The notes beneath the pieces are model-generated. The model was given only the letters and a program-made list of their open reading frames with translations, was not told the origin of the DNA and did no database searches. The position numbers and the translations under genes are program-made. This document shows positions 1 to 9,101 of a DNA stretch of 64,000 nt, piece by piece; the first letter of the stretch is position 1, and each line of letters starts with the position of its first letter. Source of the stretch: Pseudomonas gingeri (GTDB lineage Bacteria > Pseudomonadota > Gammaproteobacteria > Pseudomonadales > Pseudomonadaceae); contig NZ_JACAQA010000002.1 in the NCBI RefSeq assembly GCF_013385425.1, positions 426,853 through 490,852 on the forward strand. Direction: 5' to 3'.

Positions 1-3000
1 GCCACCAAATTTCACTGGATTAATTTCATGCACGTCCACCGGCTGCCCCACAAGTCCTTGTTCTCGACGGAGAGTGCTATTGGCATTGTTGGCAGCATTT
101 CTGGCGGCATTATACTCCGCGCCCTCCAATAATCTGAATGGCCCTTGCGGGGCCGGGACACCCTCTGGATAGCCTGTCCAATCTGAAATCGAAAAACTTC
201 CTGGCGGAGGATCGATAGAAACTCGAGGCACTGCACTTTCGGCGACACTGTTAGCAGTTCCTTTTGCACCATCCAACCCCCGCTCAGCCTGAACCAACTC
301 GTCGCCCAGTTTAGCAAGGTTATTGAGCTCCGTAACCCTGGATACCTTCCCAACCCCAGCAATCTCACCCGGCCCCGGAATCAGCAGCGTCGCCAGATCA
401 ACGGCATTTCTCCCCGTTTGCAGCCCCTTCTCGTAGCTATTGTTTTGCAGCCCGAAAACGAAATCCTGACCTTTTTTTGTCGTCAGCCAGTTGGTAACCA
501 TGTCCGAGTTAGGTTCGACAAAAGGATCGAGAAGGTTATTCGTAGCGTCTAATGGATGACCGAATAGAACATCATTCCCCAAGGACATCACCGACCGGAA
601 GCTAGACCAGGCGCTTAGACCGCCACCCGCCGCCATACCCCCGACCGAATCAAGTACCCCGCTCTTTTTATCACTGTAATCAAGATTCAGCTTGTAGTAG
701 TCAACCAGATTGGCCGTATTGAACCTGTCGGAATCGCCCAAATATCTAATATTGACGTTGTAGTCCTTGAACTCAGCCGAGTGAGCAACGTTGTAGTTCT
801 TTATCAGACTCAACGTTTCATCGGAGGTATAGCCCTTCCCCCCGTTTTCAAGCGTTGCAGCAGCACTGTCATACCGAGCTGCCAGTGGTGAAAGCGCACT
901 CCCCAAATGCTCCAATGTCTTCGCATCGAACTGACTGCTCTCCCCCCCTATCGTTTGTTTCCACTGAGCATCGGTATAGAAAGCAAACGCGCGCGCCATT
1001 CGCGTCTCGGCTTCGGCTGGGCTGATGCCCAGCTCGACCGCCATTTTGGGGGCCTCCTCTTCAATCAGGCGCGCTTCTGTAGGGTGAGCCTGACGGTTGT
1101 ATTTATCGATATTGCCGGCAATAACGGCGCCGCTCATCTGCGCAATCGAACCGCTGCCGCCTGCCACCGCAGCCCCCACCCCGGCGGCGATCCAGGTGCC
1201 GAGAGCATCGCGATTTTCCGGTCCGATACCGTTATTTTTCAGTACCTGGTCCAAGGTCGGCATAACGGCCGCCGATGCGCCCGCGCTGAGCGCGCCATTC
1301 GCCGCCGTACCGCTGGATAAGCCCTGCAATGCACCGGCCAGGCTATGCAGCAAGATACGCGCCGAGCCACCTTCAGCCCACACTGCTTGCAGGCTTGTGT
1401 CCTTGCTGCGGGTCGCGTCCGCCAGTTGCTGATCGGCATAGTCGCCGATTTTCTTGTAGGTATCCGCCGCCGTGGTATTGGCCACGATACCCACCGCCGT
1501 CGCCCCGCCCGCGCCGCCCAACCCCGCAGCGAGCAAGCCCGTGGCGATATCGGCCATGATTCGCTTGTCGCCACCGATGTTCCAACTGGCCGCATCTGCC
1601 GCAGCCGCATTCGCAGCTGCATTCGTGGCCGCTAGCTGCGCATCTGACATGACCCCTTTCGACTCTTCCGCCTCTTTTGCCAGTTTATTCGCGGCATCCG
1701 ACTTGGCTTTGGCAACCGCGTCTACGATGCCGGTGGACAATTGCACAGTGCTTTGAATAAGGTCGATGCGCTCCTGCATCGCCTTCTGATCTGGCTTGTC
1801 CAACTTTTGATTGGCGTTCGCGGTATCACGGTTAAGCCCGACCAGATCATTCGCACCCTCAGCACTACGCACGACTATCGTGCCTTCGCTGACAGCACTA
1901 CGGGTTTTGCTGTGATCCGAGTCACTGAGCGACAGCGGAACGCTGCCCCCCACCGTCGACCCGGAGTTGCCGCCGTAGGACAACGACATGCCAGCCGACT
2001 GACTCTTGATATCGCTGGTGTTCTTGATGTCGCTGACAATCAACCGATTCGTATCGAGCAGGTTCTTGTCCGCAGACGCCTCACTGGCAATCACCGCGCC
2101 TTGTAGCGTGGTCTTGTCACCCACATGAATGTTGTAACCACCCGCTCCCGCGAACAGCCCGCTCTGATCCGTCACGGCCTTGTAGTTACTGTTCATGTTG
2201 CCCGCCGCCAAGCTGGCGGAAGCCGTCACCATCGAGCCGTAGCAGAACGGTGGAATACAAATACTCGCACCGAAGCCGGCACTGCTCTGCTCGCTCTTCT
2301 GGGTCTCGCTGTCCTGGCGCGAGGTGATACTGAGATTGCCGCCGATATCCGCCTTGATGCTCTGCGCCCGGACCTGCGCGCCAGCCAGGGTGGTGTCCTG
2401 TCCACTGCGCAGGACCAGCGAGCCGGTATCCAGGGTGCTGTTGACCTGGGTGACAGAACCGCCAGTGCCCATGCTCTTGGCGATGGACGCCCCCAGGTCG
2501 AGGGTGAAACCATTCTGCTCACCGATATTGAAACTGGCACCGATCGCGGTTTTGTCGTTATTGCTGTCGTTGGCCCAGTTCGCGGTGTCCTGCGCGCTTT
2601 CCAGGGTGATGTTGTTCTTCGCCAGCAACACCGTATCGGCCGCTTTCATGCCACTGCCGATGATATGAATATCGCCTGCCGTCCCCGGCGCGCTGCCATC
2701 GGCGATGATCGTCAGGGTTTTACCGGCCGTGAGCGAGCTTTGCTTGGCCGTCTGGCTGTCATACTCGCTGGTGCTGGTGGTGTGGGTGCTCGCCAGCTCG
2801 GTGCCGATCTTGATCAACGAACCATTACTGTTAGCACTGCCCGTCTTGTTGGAATAGCCCGATCGACCATCGTAGGCATCCGACGATGCCCCTCCCAGGT
2901 TGTAACCGGCCAAGGCCGCCTGCGCCCACTTCACCGCCTTGAGTCGAGGATCGTCCGCGCTGTTCGCGGCTTGTATCGCGCTGCGAATGGTGTTGTAGCT

Positions 3001-6000
3001 ATCAACCACCGTGCCGCCCAGCACTCGCCCCACCGCCAGGCTGCGGCTCTCGTCGGTGCTGCTCTGACTCGCGCTTTCCATACCGGCGGCGATGGTCACA
3101 TTGGCACCGGTCAGGCTCATGCTCTGGGTGCTGACCAGATCACTGGCGGTCACGCTGAGTGAGCGACCGGCATTGAGCGACACATTACCGGCACTGGAAC
3201 CGAGGGTGCTGCCGGTCAAGGTGGTTTCCGAGGACTGGCCGGTATGGTTCTGGCTGCTGATGGACAGGTGCTGGTTGCCGGTCATGTCATCGAGGCCCAG
3301 CTTGTTCCCCGTCAGCACGCCGGTGAAGTCGTGGTTCTTTTCCTTGTGCAGTTCGTTGCGGGTGAAGGTGTTTTGCGCCGCATCGATCTGCAGGTCACGC
3401 CCCGCGCTCACGGTGATATCCGCCGTGCTCACCAGCGACGATCCACGGACCAGTCCATCCTGCCCGGCCTGGACATCGACGCTGTTGCCGGAGACCAGGC
3501 TACCCACCGCCGTGGTTCGGGTTTCGCTGACCTTATCGGTCACTTTGCTGGCCTTGAATCCACCCAGGCTGCGGCTGTTGCTGTCTTTGTCGTGGCGCGT
3601 CTGCGTGCTGTCGACAGCGGCGACAATCGAAAGATCGTTACCCGCCAGAAGCTGAGCCGCACCTTTCTCCGCGATCACTTCGCTGCCCTGAACCACCAGG
3701 TTGCGTCCAGCCTGGACCGCCAGTTGCTGCGCATCGAGGTGCGAGCCCTGGGCGGTGGTTTCAGTGACGGAGTCGCGGGTGGTCGTGGTTTTGCTGGAAA
3801 GGAAGCCATTGCTGCCTTTGACCTTGTGCGCTTCGTCGGCGCTGCGCATGTTCTCGCCGGCCGTCAGGTTGACGTCCCGCACAGCCTGGGCAATCACGGT
3901 ACCGGCGGTGCTGCTGAGGCTGGCGGCACGCGCATTGATGTCGTTGCCGGCGCGCAGGCCCAGGTCACCCTGGGTCTGCAGGCTGCTGCCACTCTCGTTG
4001 CGGCTCGCTTCGGTGCGCCAGTTGTCCGCGTTCCAGTGGTTGCTCTGGTCGCGGCTCTCGATGACCGTTGTCAGGTTCAGGTCACGACCGGCGGACAGGC
4101 TGGTGACACCCGCGCTGCCGCTATTGACCACTTGCGCGCCCTGCAGGTTGATGTCACGTCCGGCAGTGGCCATCAGGTTGGCCGCGGGATCGGAAACGAA
4201 CAGACCGGCGACCCGCGAAAGATTGGTCTGGCTACCCTGCGCACTCTGGGTGGTGATCGTGCTGGACTGCACATTCAGATCACGCCCGGCGCTGACCATC
4301 AGGCTCTTGTCGGCGGCAATCCGGCCACCGAGGTTGTTCAGGTCCTGCGTCGCGTCAAGGCTGACGGCGCTGCCTTGAATACGCCCTTCCAGGTTATTGA
4401 GCGTGTCCGCCTTGATCGAGACCACTTGCCGTCCCGACAAGCTCGCGCTGTTGACCAGATTGCCCGTCACGTTCAGGTTCAGTTGCTGCCCGGCCATCAA
4501 GCCGCCGGCGCCGTTGATGTCGCCGTCACGGACCCGCACATAGACCTGCGGCACCAGCACACTGCGTACTTCGCCATTGGCCAGGGTGACATCCTTGGCC
4601 ACCAACCAGACGATATCGCTGGTCAACTGGGCCATTTGTTGCGCGGTCAGGGCCACACCGGGAATCAGCTTCCAGTTATTCGCGTAGGTGACGGCGTTGT
4701 CGATCAGGCCGCGATACTGCGCTTCGTCACTGGCATAACCGTCGACAAAACGGCGACCGGTCAGTTGCGCCACCTGCTCGCGAATCAATTTCTGCTCATA
4801 GAAACCATCACCCATGCGTTGCTGGGTCGCCGCCGGGTCCAGGTTCAGCCGGCCGAGCATGTAGTCCGAGGACAGCCACTGGCCATAGTTGGTGAAGCGC
4901 GGATCGGTTTCGATCAGATAACGAGAGGTGCTGCCGGGCATCGAACGAAACAGCGCGTTGTCCGGCAAGGCGCTGTTCACCCCGCCGGTGAGAATACGCT
5001 CAGCCACGCCACCGACATTGTTGGTGGCGTTGGCCAATACTTCGCTGATCGGCGTGAGGCTTGGCGCTTGGATCGTGCGGCTGGACACCTCGGTAGCGCC
5101 CACCGCCCCAAGGTTCAGGCTTGTAACCTGGGGGCCACTGCCTTGAGGCGCGGTGTTCTGTTCATAGACCGTCGGCTGCAAGGAAATAGCCTGCACGCTG
5201 GGCGCCGGGTTGTAGGCGGTAGAGTCGATCCCCTGACGGTCGCGGCCTTTGCGCTGGATGCGATAGAAGTGTTCGAGTGCGCCGCTGTCCGTGGTGACCT
5301 GCTGTCCGGCGACTTCGGTGTTGGTCAGGCTGTTGGCGTTGGTTTGCAACACGCCACCGGCGATGATCCGGCTCTTGTCGTTGAGGACCTGGCCGGCGTT
5401 GATCGTCAGATTGGCGCCGGCGAGTATCTGCCCGGGATCGGAACTGGCAATCTGGGTTTGGGTCACGACGCGGGTCAGGTCGTAGCGGTTCCAGTCGTCA
5501 TTACTGCCTTCGGGTGTCACCAGAATGTCGACTTCATTGTTATAGGTCGAAATCTGATTCGGATCGTAGCGATTGACCGAGCCCGTCAGTTGATACTGTT
5601 GCAGCGCCTGGCGCGAGACCTCGACTTCACGTGTCGAGAAGTGTTCGTTGGTGTTGCGCACCGAGGCTGCGTTCAACGTCAGGGCACCGAGGGCCTCGAT
5701 GGTCGCACTCGCGTTATTGAGTTCGAGGGCCTGACCGGTCGCGTGGTAGGCACTATCCAGCGCCCCGCCGATGGCCATGTCACCGGTGCTGAAGATCAGG
5801 CCATGTTCGCTGTTGTTCAGGTATTGCGCACCGATATCCAGGCTCACACGAGCGGCGATCACCGCCGCCGTGCCGTTTTCAACGGTATTGGTCAACGTGC
5901 CCGCCGCCAGCGCCAGCTGGTCACCGTAGATTCGTCCGGTGCCCAGGTTGCTCAAGGTCGGCGCGCTCAGCCGAGTGTACTGGCCGTCGATCAGGCCGCG

Positions 6001-8505
6001 GTTGACCAGCGACTCGCTGGCACTCAGTTGTACCTGCAAGGCACTGATCTCAGCGGCGGCAGCGTTATCGATTTGCCGGGCCGACAGCGTCAGCAGGTTA
6101 CCCGCCTGCAAGCTGCCCTGGTTACTCAGTCCCCCCGTGGTGGCCAGGGTCAGATTGCCGTTGGCCTGCAGCAGGCCGGTATTGAGGTAATCGCCATTGA
6201 GGGTGAAGGACAGATCACCCAGGCTCAAGGCCCGGCCGTTGCCGGTATAGCTGGCGCTGTTGAGCGCCAACGAGCGCCCCGCGACCAACGTACCGCCCTG
6301 GTTGCTCACGGTTTGGGTTTTAGCCGCCAGGTTACGGTCGGTCAGCAGAAACTGGGTACCGGCCGAGATCTTCCCGGACTGGTTGTCCAGCACGCCGCTG
6401 CCGGTCACGGTCAAGGCCTGATCGGCAATGATCGAGCCGACCTGGTTGCCCAACTGATCGGCGTTGAGGCTGATGGTGCGCCCTTCAATGCCTTGATCCA
6501 GGCCCTGGGTGCCGGCGTTGTCGATCTGCCCCGCGGTCAACAACAGATCGGCACCGGTGCGAATCAGGCCGCTGCTGTTATCGAGCTTGCCGTCGATGGT
6601 GAACTTGAGGTTACCCAGTGCTTCGATGCGCCCGCCGTGATTGTCGAGGCTGGTTGCCGCGATTGTCGCATCGGTACCGCTCTGGAGTTGCCCAGCGCCG
6701 CCATTGCCGATGCTCCCCGCCGTGATGTCCAGGGCCTGCCCGGCACCGACGAAACCAGCGGTGTTGAGCAACTGGCCCGAGACCAGCGCGATCGATTGCA
6801 GCGCCTGAAGGTGACCGTTACTGTTGTCCAGCAAACCGTCCGTGGCCGTCAGTGTCAGGTTCGACTTCACCGAACCGATACTGCCCTGGTAGTTGCTCAG
6901 CGAGGCGGCAGTGATTTTCAGTGCGCCCTGGCTGGCGATCACACCTTGGCTGTTATCCAGTGCCCCCTGCAAATCGATGCTCGCGAGTGACAGGCCGCTC
7001 TGCAGGATTTCGCCTTTCACGTTGGACAACTGACCGGCCTTGATCCCTACTTGAGCCGCACTGACTGTGGCGCCATCGGTGCGCAATACCTTCGCTGCGG
7101 TGGCGGTCAGCGTGCCCTTCGCGGACACGCGGGCCCGGCTGACGTCGATATCGCCCTGCCCGCTGGTGAGTGTCAGTTGGGTGGCGGAGGTCTGGCTGTC
7201 ACTCAGGTCGACGGCCGCCGCCTGGGCCTGCAGACTTTCGGCGGCGATATTCTGCCCCTTGGCGCTGAGCTGGCCCGAAGCGTCCAGGGTCAATGAGCCG
7301 GTCTGGCCCAGCTTGCCACTGCTGTCGACCCCGGCAGCCAGAGTCGAACCACTGGTGCTGCGCAGGTTCACGGCCGTCACCCGGGTATTGCCCTGGGCGG
7401 CGACGATACCGCTGTTGTCGATATCGGCCGTGGTCTTGAGCGTCAGATCGCCCTTGGCGTACAGCGTGCCACTGTTCTGGACTCCGCTGCCTGTCTCGAC
7501 CTGCGTCGAACCGGCACTGCTGATCTGACCGCTGTTTTCCAGACGTCCGTCGGCACGGATCACCACCTCGCCGGCACTGGCGCCGATCTGCCCGGCATTG
7601 CGCACCCCGACACCGGCGCCATTGCCCACCAGGACGATCTTGCCCGCATACATGCCGCCCAGTTGCGCGACATCGATGCCGACCACGGGTACAGCCGCAG
7701 TGCTGTTGTCGGCGGCGGTCTTGCCGGCCTGGATACTCAAGTCCTTGGCCCAGATACCGGCATTGACCTCGACGGTGCGCGCGATGATTTCGGTGTAGTC
7801 GCTGTCGCGGGTATCCATCCCGGCACCGTTGATGGAGACCTTGCCGCCGGTGACCTGATAGCCGCGCAACTCGCCGTTCTCGAGCTGCGCCTTGCCGGTG
7901 GTGAGGGTCGCGCGATTGGCGTTGATGAAACCACAGCCGTCACAGCTGATCCCGGATGGGTTGGCGATCACCACCTGAGCCCGGGAGCCGGCCACTTCGA
8001 CATAACCGTTGAGCTGGCTCGGATTGCTCGAATTGACCTCGTTGAGGATCACCCGCGCCGTGCCCCTGCCCAGCGCCGGGTTGCCATCCACCCAACCGCC
8101 AAGCTGGGTCTGACTGTTGGTCGCCGAGTTATTGAGGATCACACCACGCCGATCGACATCGAACTGTTGATAGGTATTGCGCGACACACCGCCCGCGCTG
8201 GGCGCGGTGATATTGACCTGGGTGACGCCGTTCCCGGTCACCCCGATGCCCGGCTGCTGCGCGGCAGGTGCGCCGGGGTCGGCGACCACCGCCGCCTGGG
8301 CCGACGAGGCGTCCAGCAGGATCAGGCCGAGCGCCGCCATCAAGGCAAAACGCAGGGGTGTCAGTCGTACCACGCAGCCGACGCCAGGCGCTGCGCCTGC
8401 CACATGACCGCCAGCTGATTTCGAGCCACTGCTCACATTTTCGGCCACCACCATCAACAGGCCGCGCGCCTTGTTGAAAATGATCCGATACAGATGCTTG
8501 TTAAT
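1..8505 (-). CDS. Two-partner secretion exoprotein, CdiA/filamentous haemagglutinin type (3' end outside window)
   Basis: Giant secreted adhesin/contact-toxin protein; 2835 codons are open to the window edge. Seen: an extended signal-peptide region (NKHLYRIIFNKARG at the N-terminus), a hydrophobic segment ending SSAQAA near residue 71, then a TPS secretion domain with the motifs NPSGI and CDGCGFINA, long runs of beta-helix repeats (LxNxGxI type) and haemagglutinin repeats (AGRDLNL type). A pretoxin-like region holds AGNIDKYNRQAHP. The last ~45 residues contain EYNAARNAANNAN and VDVHEINPVKFGG, resembling HNH-like nuclease tips of polymorphic toxins. The first ~900 bases are more AT-rich than the rest. 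The best-placed start is ATT at 8505, eight bases after AAGGA; an in-frame TTG lies at 8532. The locus partners are just upstream. The toxin activity is inferred, and any immunity gene would lie outside the window. Confidence 0.9.
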   Translation of the reverse strand, partial: MNKHLYRIIFNKARGLLMVVAENVSSGSKSAGGHVAGAAPGVGCVVRLTPLRFALMAALGLILLDASSAQAAVVADPGAPAAQQPGIGVTGNGVTQVNITAPSAGGVSRNTYQQFDVDRRGVILNNSATNSQTQLGGWVDGNPALGRGTARVILNEVNSSNPSQLNGYVEVAGSRAQVVIANPSGISCDGCGFINANRATLTTGKAQLENGELRGYQVTGGKVSINGAGMDTRDSDYTEIIARTVEVNAGIWAKDLSIQAGKTAADNSTAAVPVVGIDVAQLGGMYAGKIVLVGNGAGVGVRNAGQIGASAGEVVIRADGRLENSGQISSAGSTQVETGSGVQNSGTLYAKGDLTLKTTADIDNSGIVAAQGNTRVTAVNLRSTSGSTLAAGVDSSGKLGQTGSLTLDASGQLSAKGQNIAAESLQAQAAAVDLSDSQTSATQLTLTSGQGDIDVSRARVSAKGTLTATAAKVLRTDGATVSAAQVGIKAGQLSNVKGEILQSGLSLASIDLQGALDNSQGVIASQGALKITAASLSNYQGSIGSVKSNLTLTATDGLLDNSNGHLQALQSIALVSGQLLNTAGFVGAGQALDITAGSIGNGGAGQLQSGTDATIAATSLDNHGGRIEALGNLKFTIDGKLDNSSGLIRTGADLLLTAGQIDNAGTQGLDQGIEGRTISLNADQLGNQVGSIIADQALTVTGSGVLDNQSGKISAGTQFLLTDRNLAAKTQTVSNQGGTLVAGRSLALNSASYTGNGRALSLGDLSFTLNGDYLNTGLLQANGNLTLATTGGLSNQGSLQAGNLLTLSARQIDNAAAAEISALQVQLSASESLVNRGLIDGQYTRLSAPTLSNLGTGRIYGDQLALAAGTLTNTVENGTAAVIAARVSLDIGAQYLNNSEHGLIFSTGDMAIGGALDSAYHATGQALELNNASATIEALGALTLNAASVRNTNEHFSTREVEVSRQALQQYQLTGSVNRYDPNQISTYNNEVDILVTPEGSNDDWNRYDLTRVVTQTQIASSDPGQILAGANLTINAGQVLNDKSRIIAGGVLQTNANSLTNTEVAGQQVTTDSGALEHFYRIQRKGRDRQGIDSTAYNPAPSVQAISLQPTVYEQNTAPQGSGPQVTSLNLGAVGATEVSSRTIQAPSLTPISEVLANATNNVGGVAERILTGGVNSALPDNALFRSMPGSTSRYLIETDPRFTNYGQWLSSDYMLGRLNLDPAATQQRMGDGFYEQKLIREQVAQLTGRRFVDGYASDEAQYRGLIDNAVTYANNWKLIPGVALTAQQMAQLTSDIVWLVAKDVTLANGEVRSVLVPQVYVRVRDGDINGAGGLMAGQQLNLNVTGNLVNSASLSGRQVVSIKADTLNNLEGRIQGSAVSLDATQDLNNLGGRIAADKSLMVSAGRDLNVQSSTITTQSAQGSQTNLSRVAGLFVSDPAANLMATAGRDINLQGAQVVNSGSAGVTSLSAGRDLNLTTVIESRDQSNHWNADNWRTEASRNESGSSLQTQGDLGLRAGNDINARAASLSSTAGTVIAQAVRDVNLTAGENMRSADEAHKVKGSNGFLSSKTTTTRDSVTETTAQGSHLDAQQLAVQAGRNLVVQGSEVIAEKGAAQLLAGNDLSIVAAVDSTQTRHDKDSNSRSLGGFKASKVTDKVSETRTTAVGSLVSGNSVDVQAGQDGLVRGSSLVSTADITVSAGRDLQIDAAQNTFTRNELHKEKNHDFTGVLTGNKLGLDDMTGNQHLSISSQNHTGQSSETTLTGSTLGSSAGNVSLNAGRSLSVTASDLVSTQSMSLTGANVTIAAGMESASQSSTDESRSLAVGRVLGGTVVDSYNTIRSAIQAANSADDPRLKAVKWAQAALAGYNLGGASSDAYDGRSGYSNKTGSANSNGSLIKIGTELASTHTTSTSEYDSQTAKQSSLTAGKTLTIIADGSAPGTAGDIHIIGSGMKAADTVLLAKNNITLESAQDTANWANDSNNDKTAIGASFNIGEQNGFTLDLGASIAKSMGTGGSVTQVNSTLDTGSLVLRSGQDTTLAGAQVRAQSIKADIGGNLSITSRQDSETQKSEQSSAGFGASICIPPFCYGSMVTASASLAAGNMNSNYKAVTDQSGLFAGAGGYNIHVGDKTTLQGAVIASEASADKNLLDTNRLIVSDIKNTSDIKSQSAGMSLSYGGNSGSTVGGSVPLSLSDSDHSKTRSAVSEGTIVVRSAEGANDLVGLNRDTANANQKLDKPDQKAMQERIDLIQSTVQLSTGIVDAVAKAKSDAANKLAKEAEESKGVMSDAQLAATNAAANAAAADAASWNIGGDKRIMADIATGLLAAGLGGAGGATAVGIVANTTAADTYKKIGDYADQQLADATRSKDTSLQAVWAEGGSARILLHSLAGALQGLSSGTAANGALSAGASAAVMPTLDQVLKNNGIGPENRDALGTWIAAGVGAAVAGGSGSIAQMSGAVIAGNIDKYNRQAHPTEARLIEEEAPKMAVELGISPAEAETRMARAFAFYTDAQWKQTIGGESSQFDAKTLEHLGSALSPLAARYDSAAATLENGGKGYTSDETLSLIKNYNVAHSAEFKDYNVNIRYLGDSDRFNTANLVDYYKLNLDYSDKKSGVLDSVGGMAAGGGLSAWSSFRSVMSLGNDVLFGHPLDATNNLLDPFVEPNSDMVTNWLTTKKGQDFVFGLQNNSYEKGLQTGRNAVDLATLLIPGPGEIAGVGKVSRVTELNNLAKLGDELVQAERGLDGAKGTANSVAESAVPRVSIDPPPGSFSISDWTGYPEGVPAPQGPFRLLEGAEYNAARNAANNANSTLRREQGLVGQPVDVHEINPVKFGG

Positions 8506-8580
8506 GTTCCAATTCCTTTTGAGCTGCGCCAATCCGTAGAGGCGCCAGATATCAAGATAAAAAGCTGCGGGTTGTGAGAC

Positions 8581-9090
8581 CTAAGGCAGCGGGTGGGTGG
8601 CGAACCAGGCACGCGCTTCGGCAGGCAGGACACCGATGCCCTGCCAGGTCTTGATACTCAAGCCACGCTCATCGCCCCGATGCCCCAGGTGACGGCCGAA
8701 GCGTTGCGCCCAGAGACGGCTGTGCAGCAATTTCGATAGCTGCCTGGTATGCCCGAAAGGCGCGACCCAGTCGCTGATCCAAAGACGTTCGCCACTGTTC
8801 CAGTCGGCCTCCGGCATGCACACCGGCGGGTTGTGCAGATAGCGCTGTTCGGCCTCGGCACTGAGGTTCATCCACGCCATATAGAACACCGGCCTGCCTT
8901 GCTCGCTGGCGAGCATGAACTGGCGCTGCTTGATCGCCGGCAGCAGCAGCGCCGACAAGCTATGCAACGGCGCATCGCGATGGGCCGCCGAGTGCATCCA
9001 CAGCCAGACGGCGGAGCCGAGCACGCTCGCTTCGTTCCAGGGTTCGTCGAACAGCTGGGGTGCAAGGATTTCAAGACTGCCAAAACGCAT
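8581..9090 (-). CDS. HlyC-like toxin-activating lysine acyltransferase (TpsC/CdiC-like)
   Basis: 169 residues of the HlyC/RtxC family, cytoplasmic acyltransferases that move a fatty acyl chain from acyl-ACP to lysines of a secreted toxin. Seen: SAAHRDAPL with the family's catalytic His (H37) and WISDWVAPFG with the catalytic Asp (D108), matching the two signature blocks of HlyC at the usual spacing, plus AWMNLSAE. The ATG at 9090 is chosen because GGAGG lies five bases before it; the frame continues to a TTG at 9105 that overlaps the transporter stop, but that codon lacks a ribosome site. It sits between the transporter and exoprotein genes, so the likely substrate is the exoprotein. Similar acyltransferase genes are known in some cdiBCA loci; modification here is inferred. 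Confidence 0.88.
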   Translation of the reverse strand: MRFGSLEILAPQLFDEPWNEASVLGSAVWLWMHSAAHRDAPLHSLSALLLPAIKQRQFMLASEQGRPVFYMAWMNLSAEAEQRYLHNPPVCMPEADWNSGERLWISDWVAPFGHTRQLSKLLHSRLWAQRFGRHLGHRGDERGLSIKTWQGIGVLPAEARAWFATHPLP

Positions 9091-9101
9091 ATCTGCCTCC
9101 G

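Noticed and set aside
3244..6990. A 1248-codon open frame on the plus strand.
   Set aside because: It is the aligned antisense of the repetitive TpsA gene; no domains or ribosome site, and the opposite strand has clear haemagglutinin repeats.
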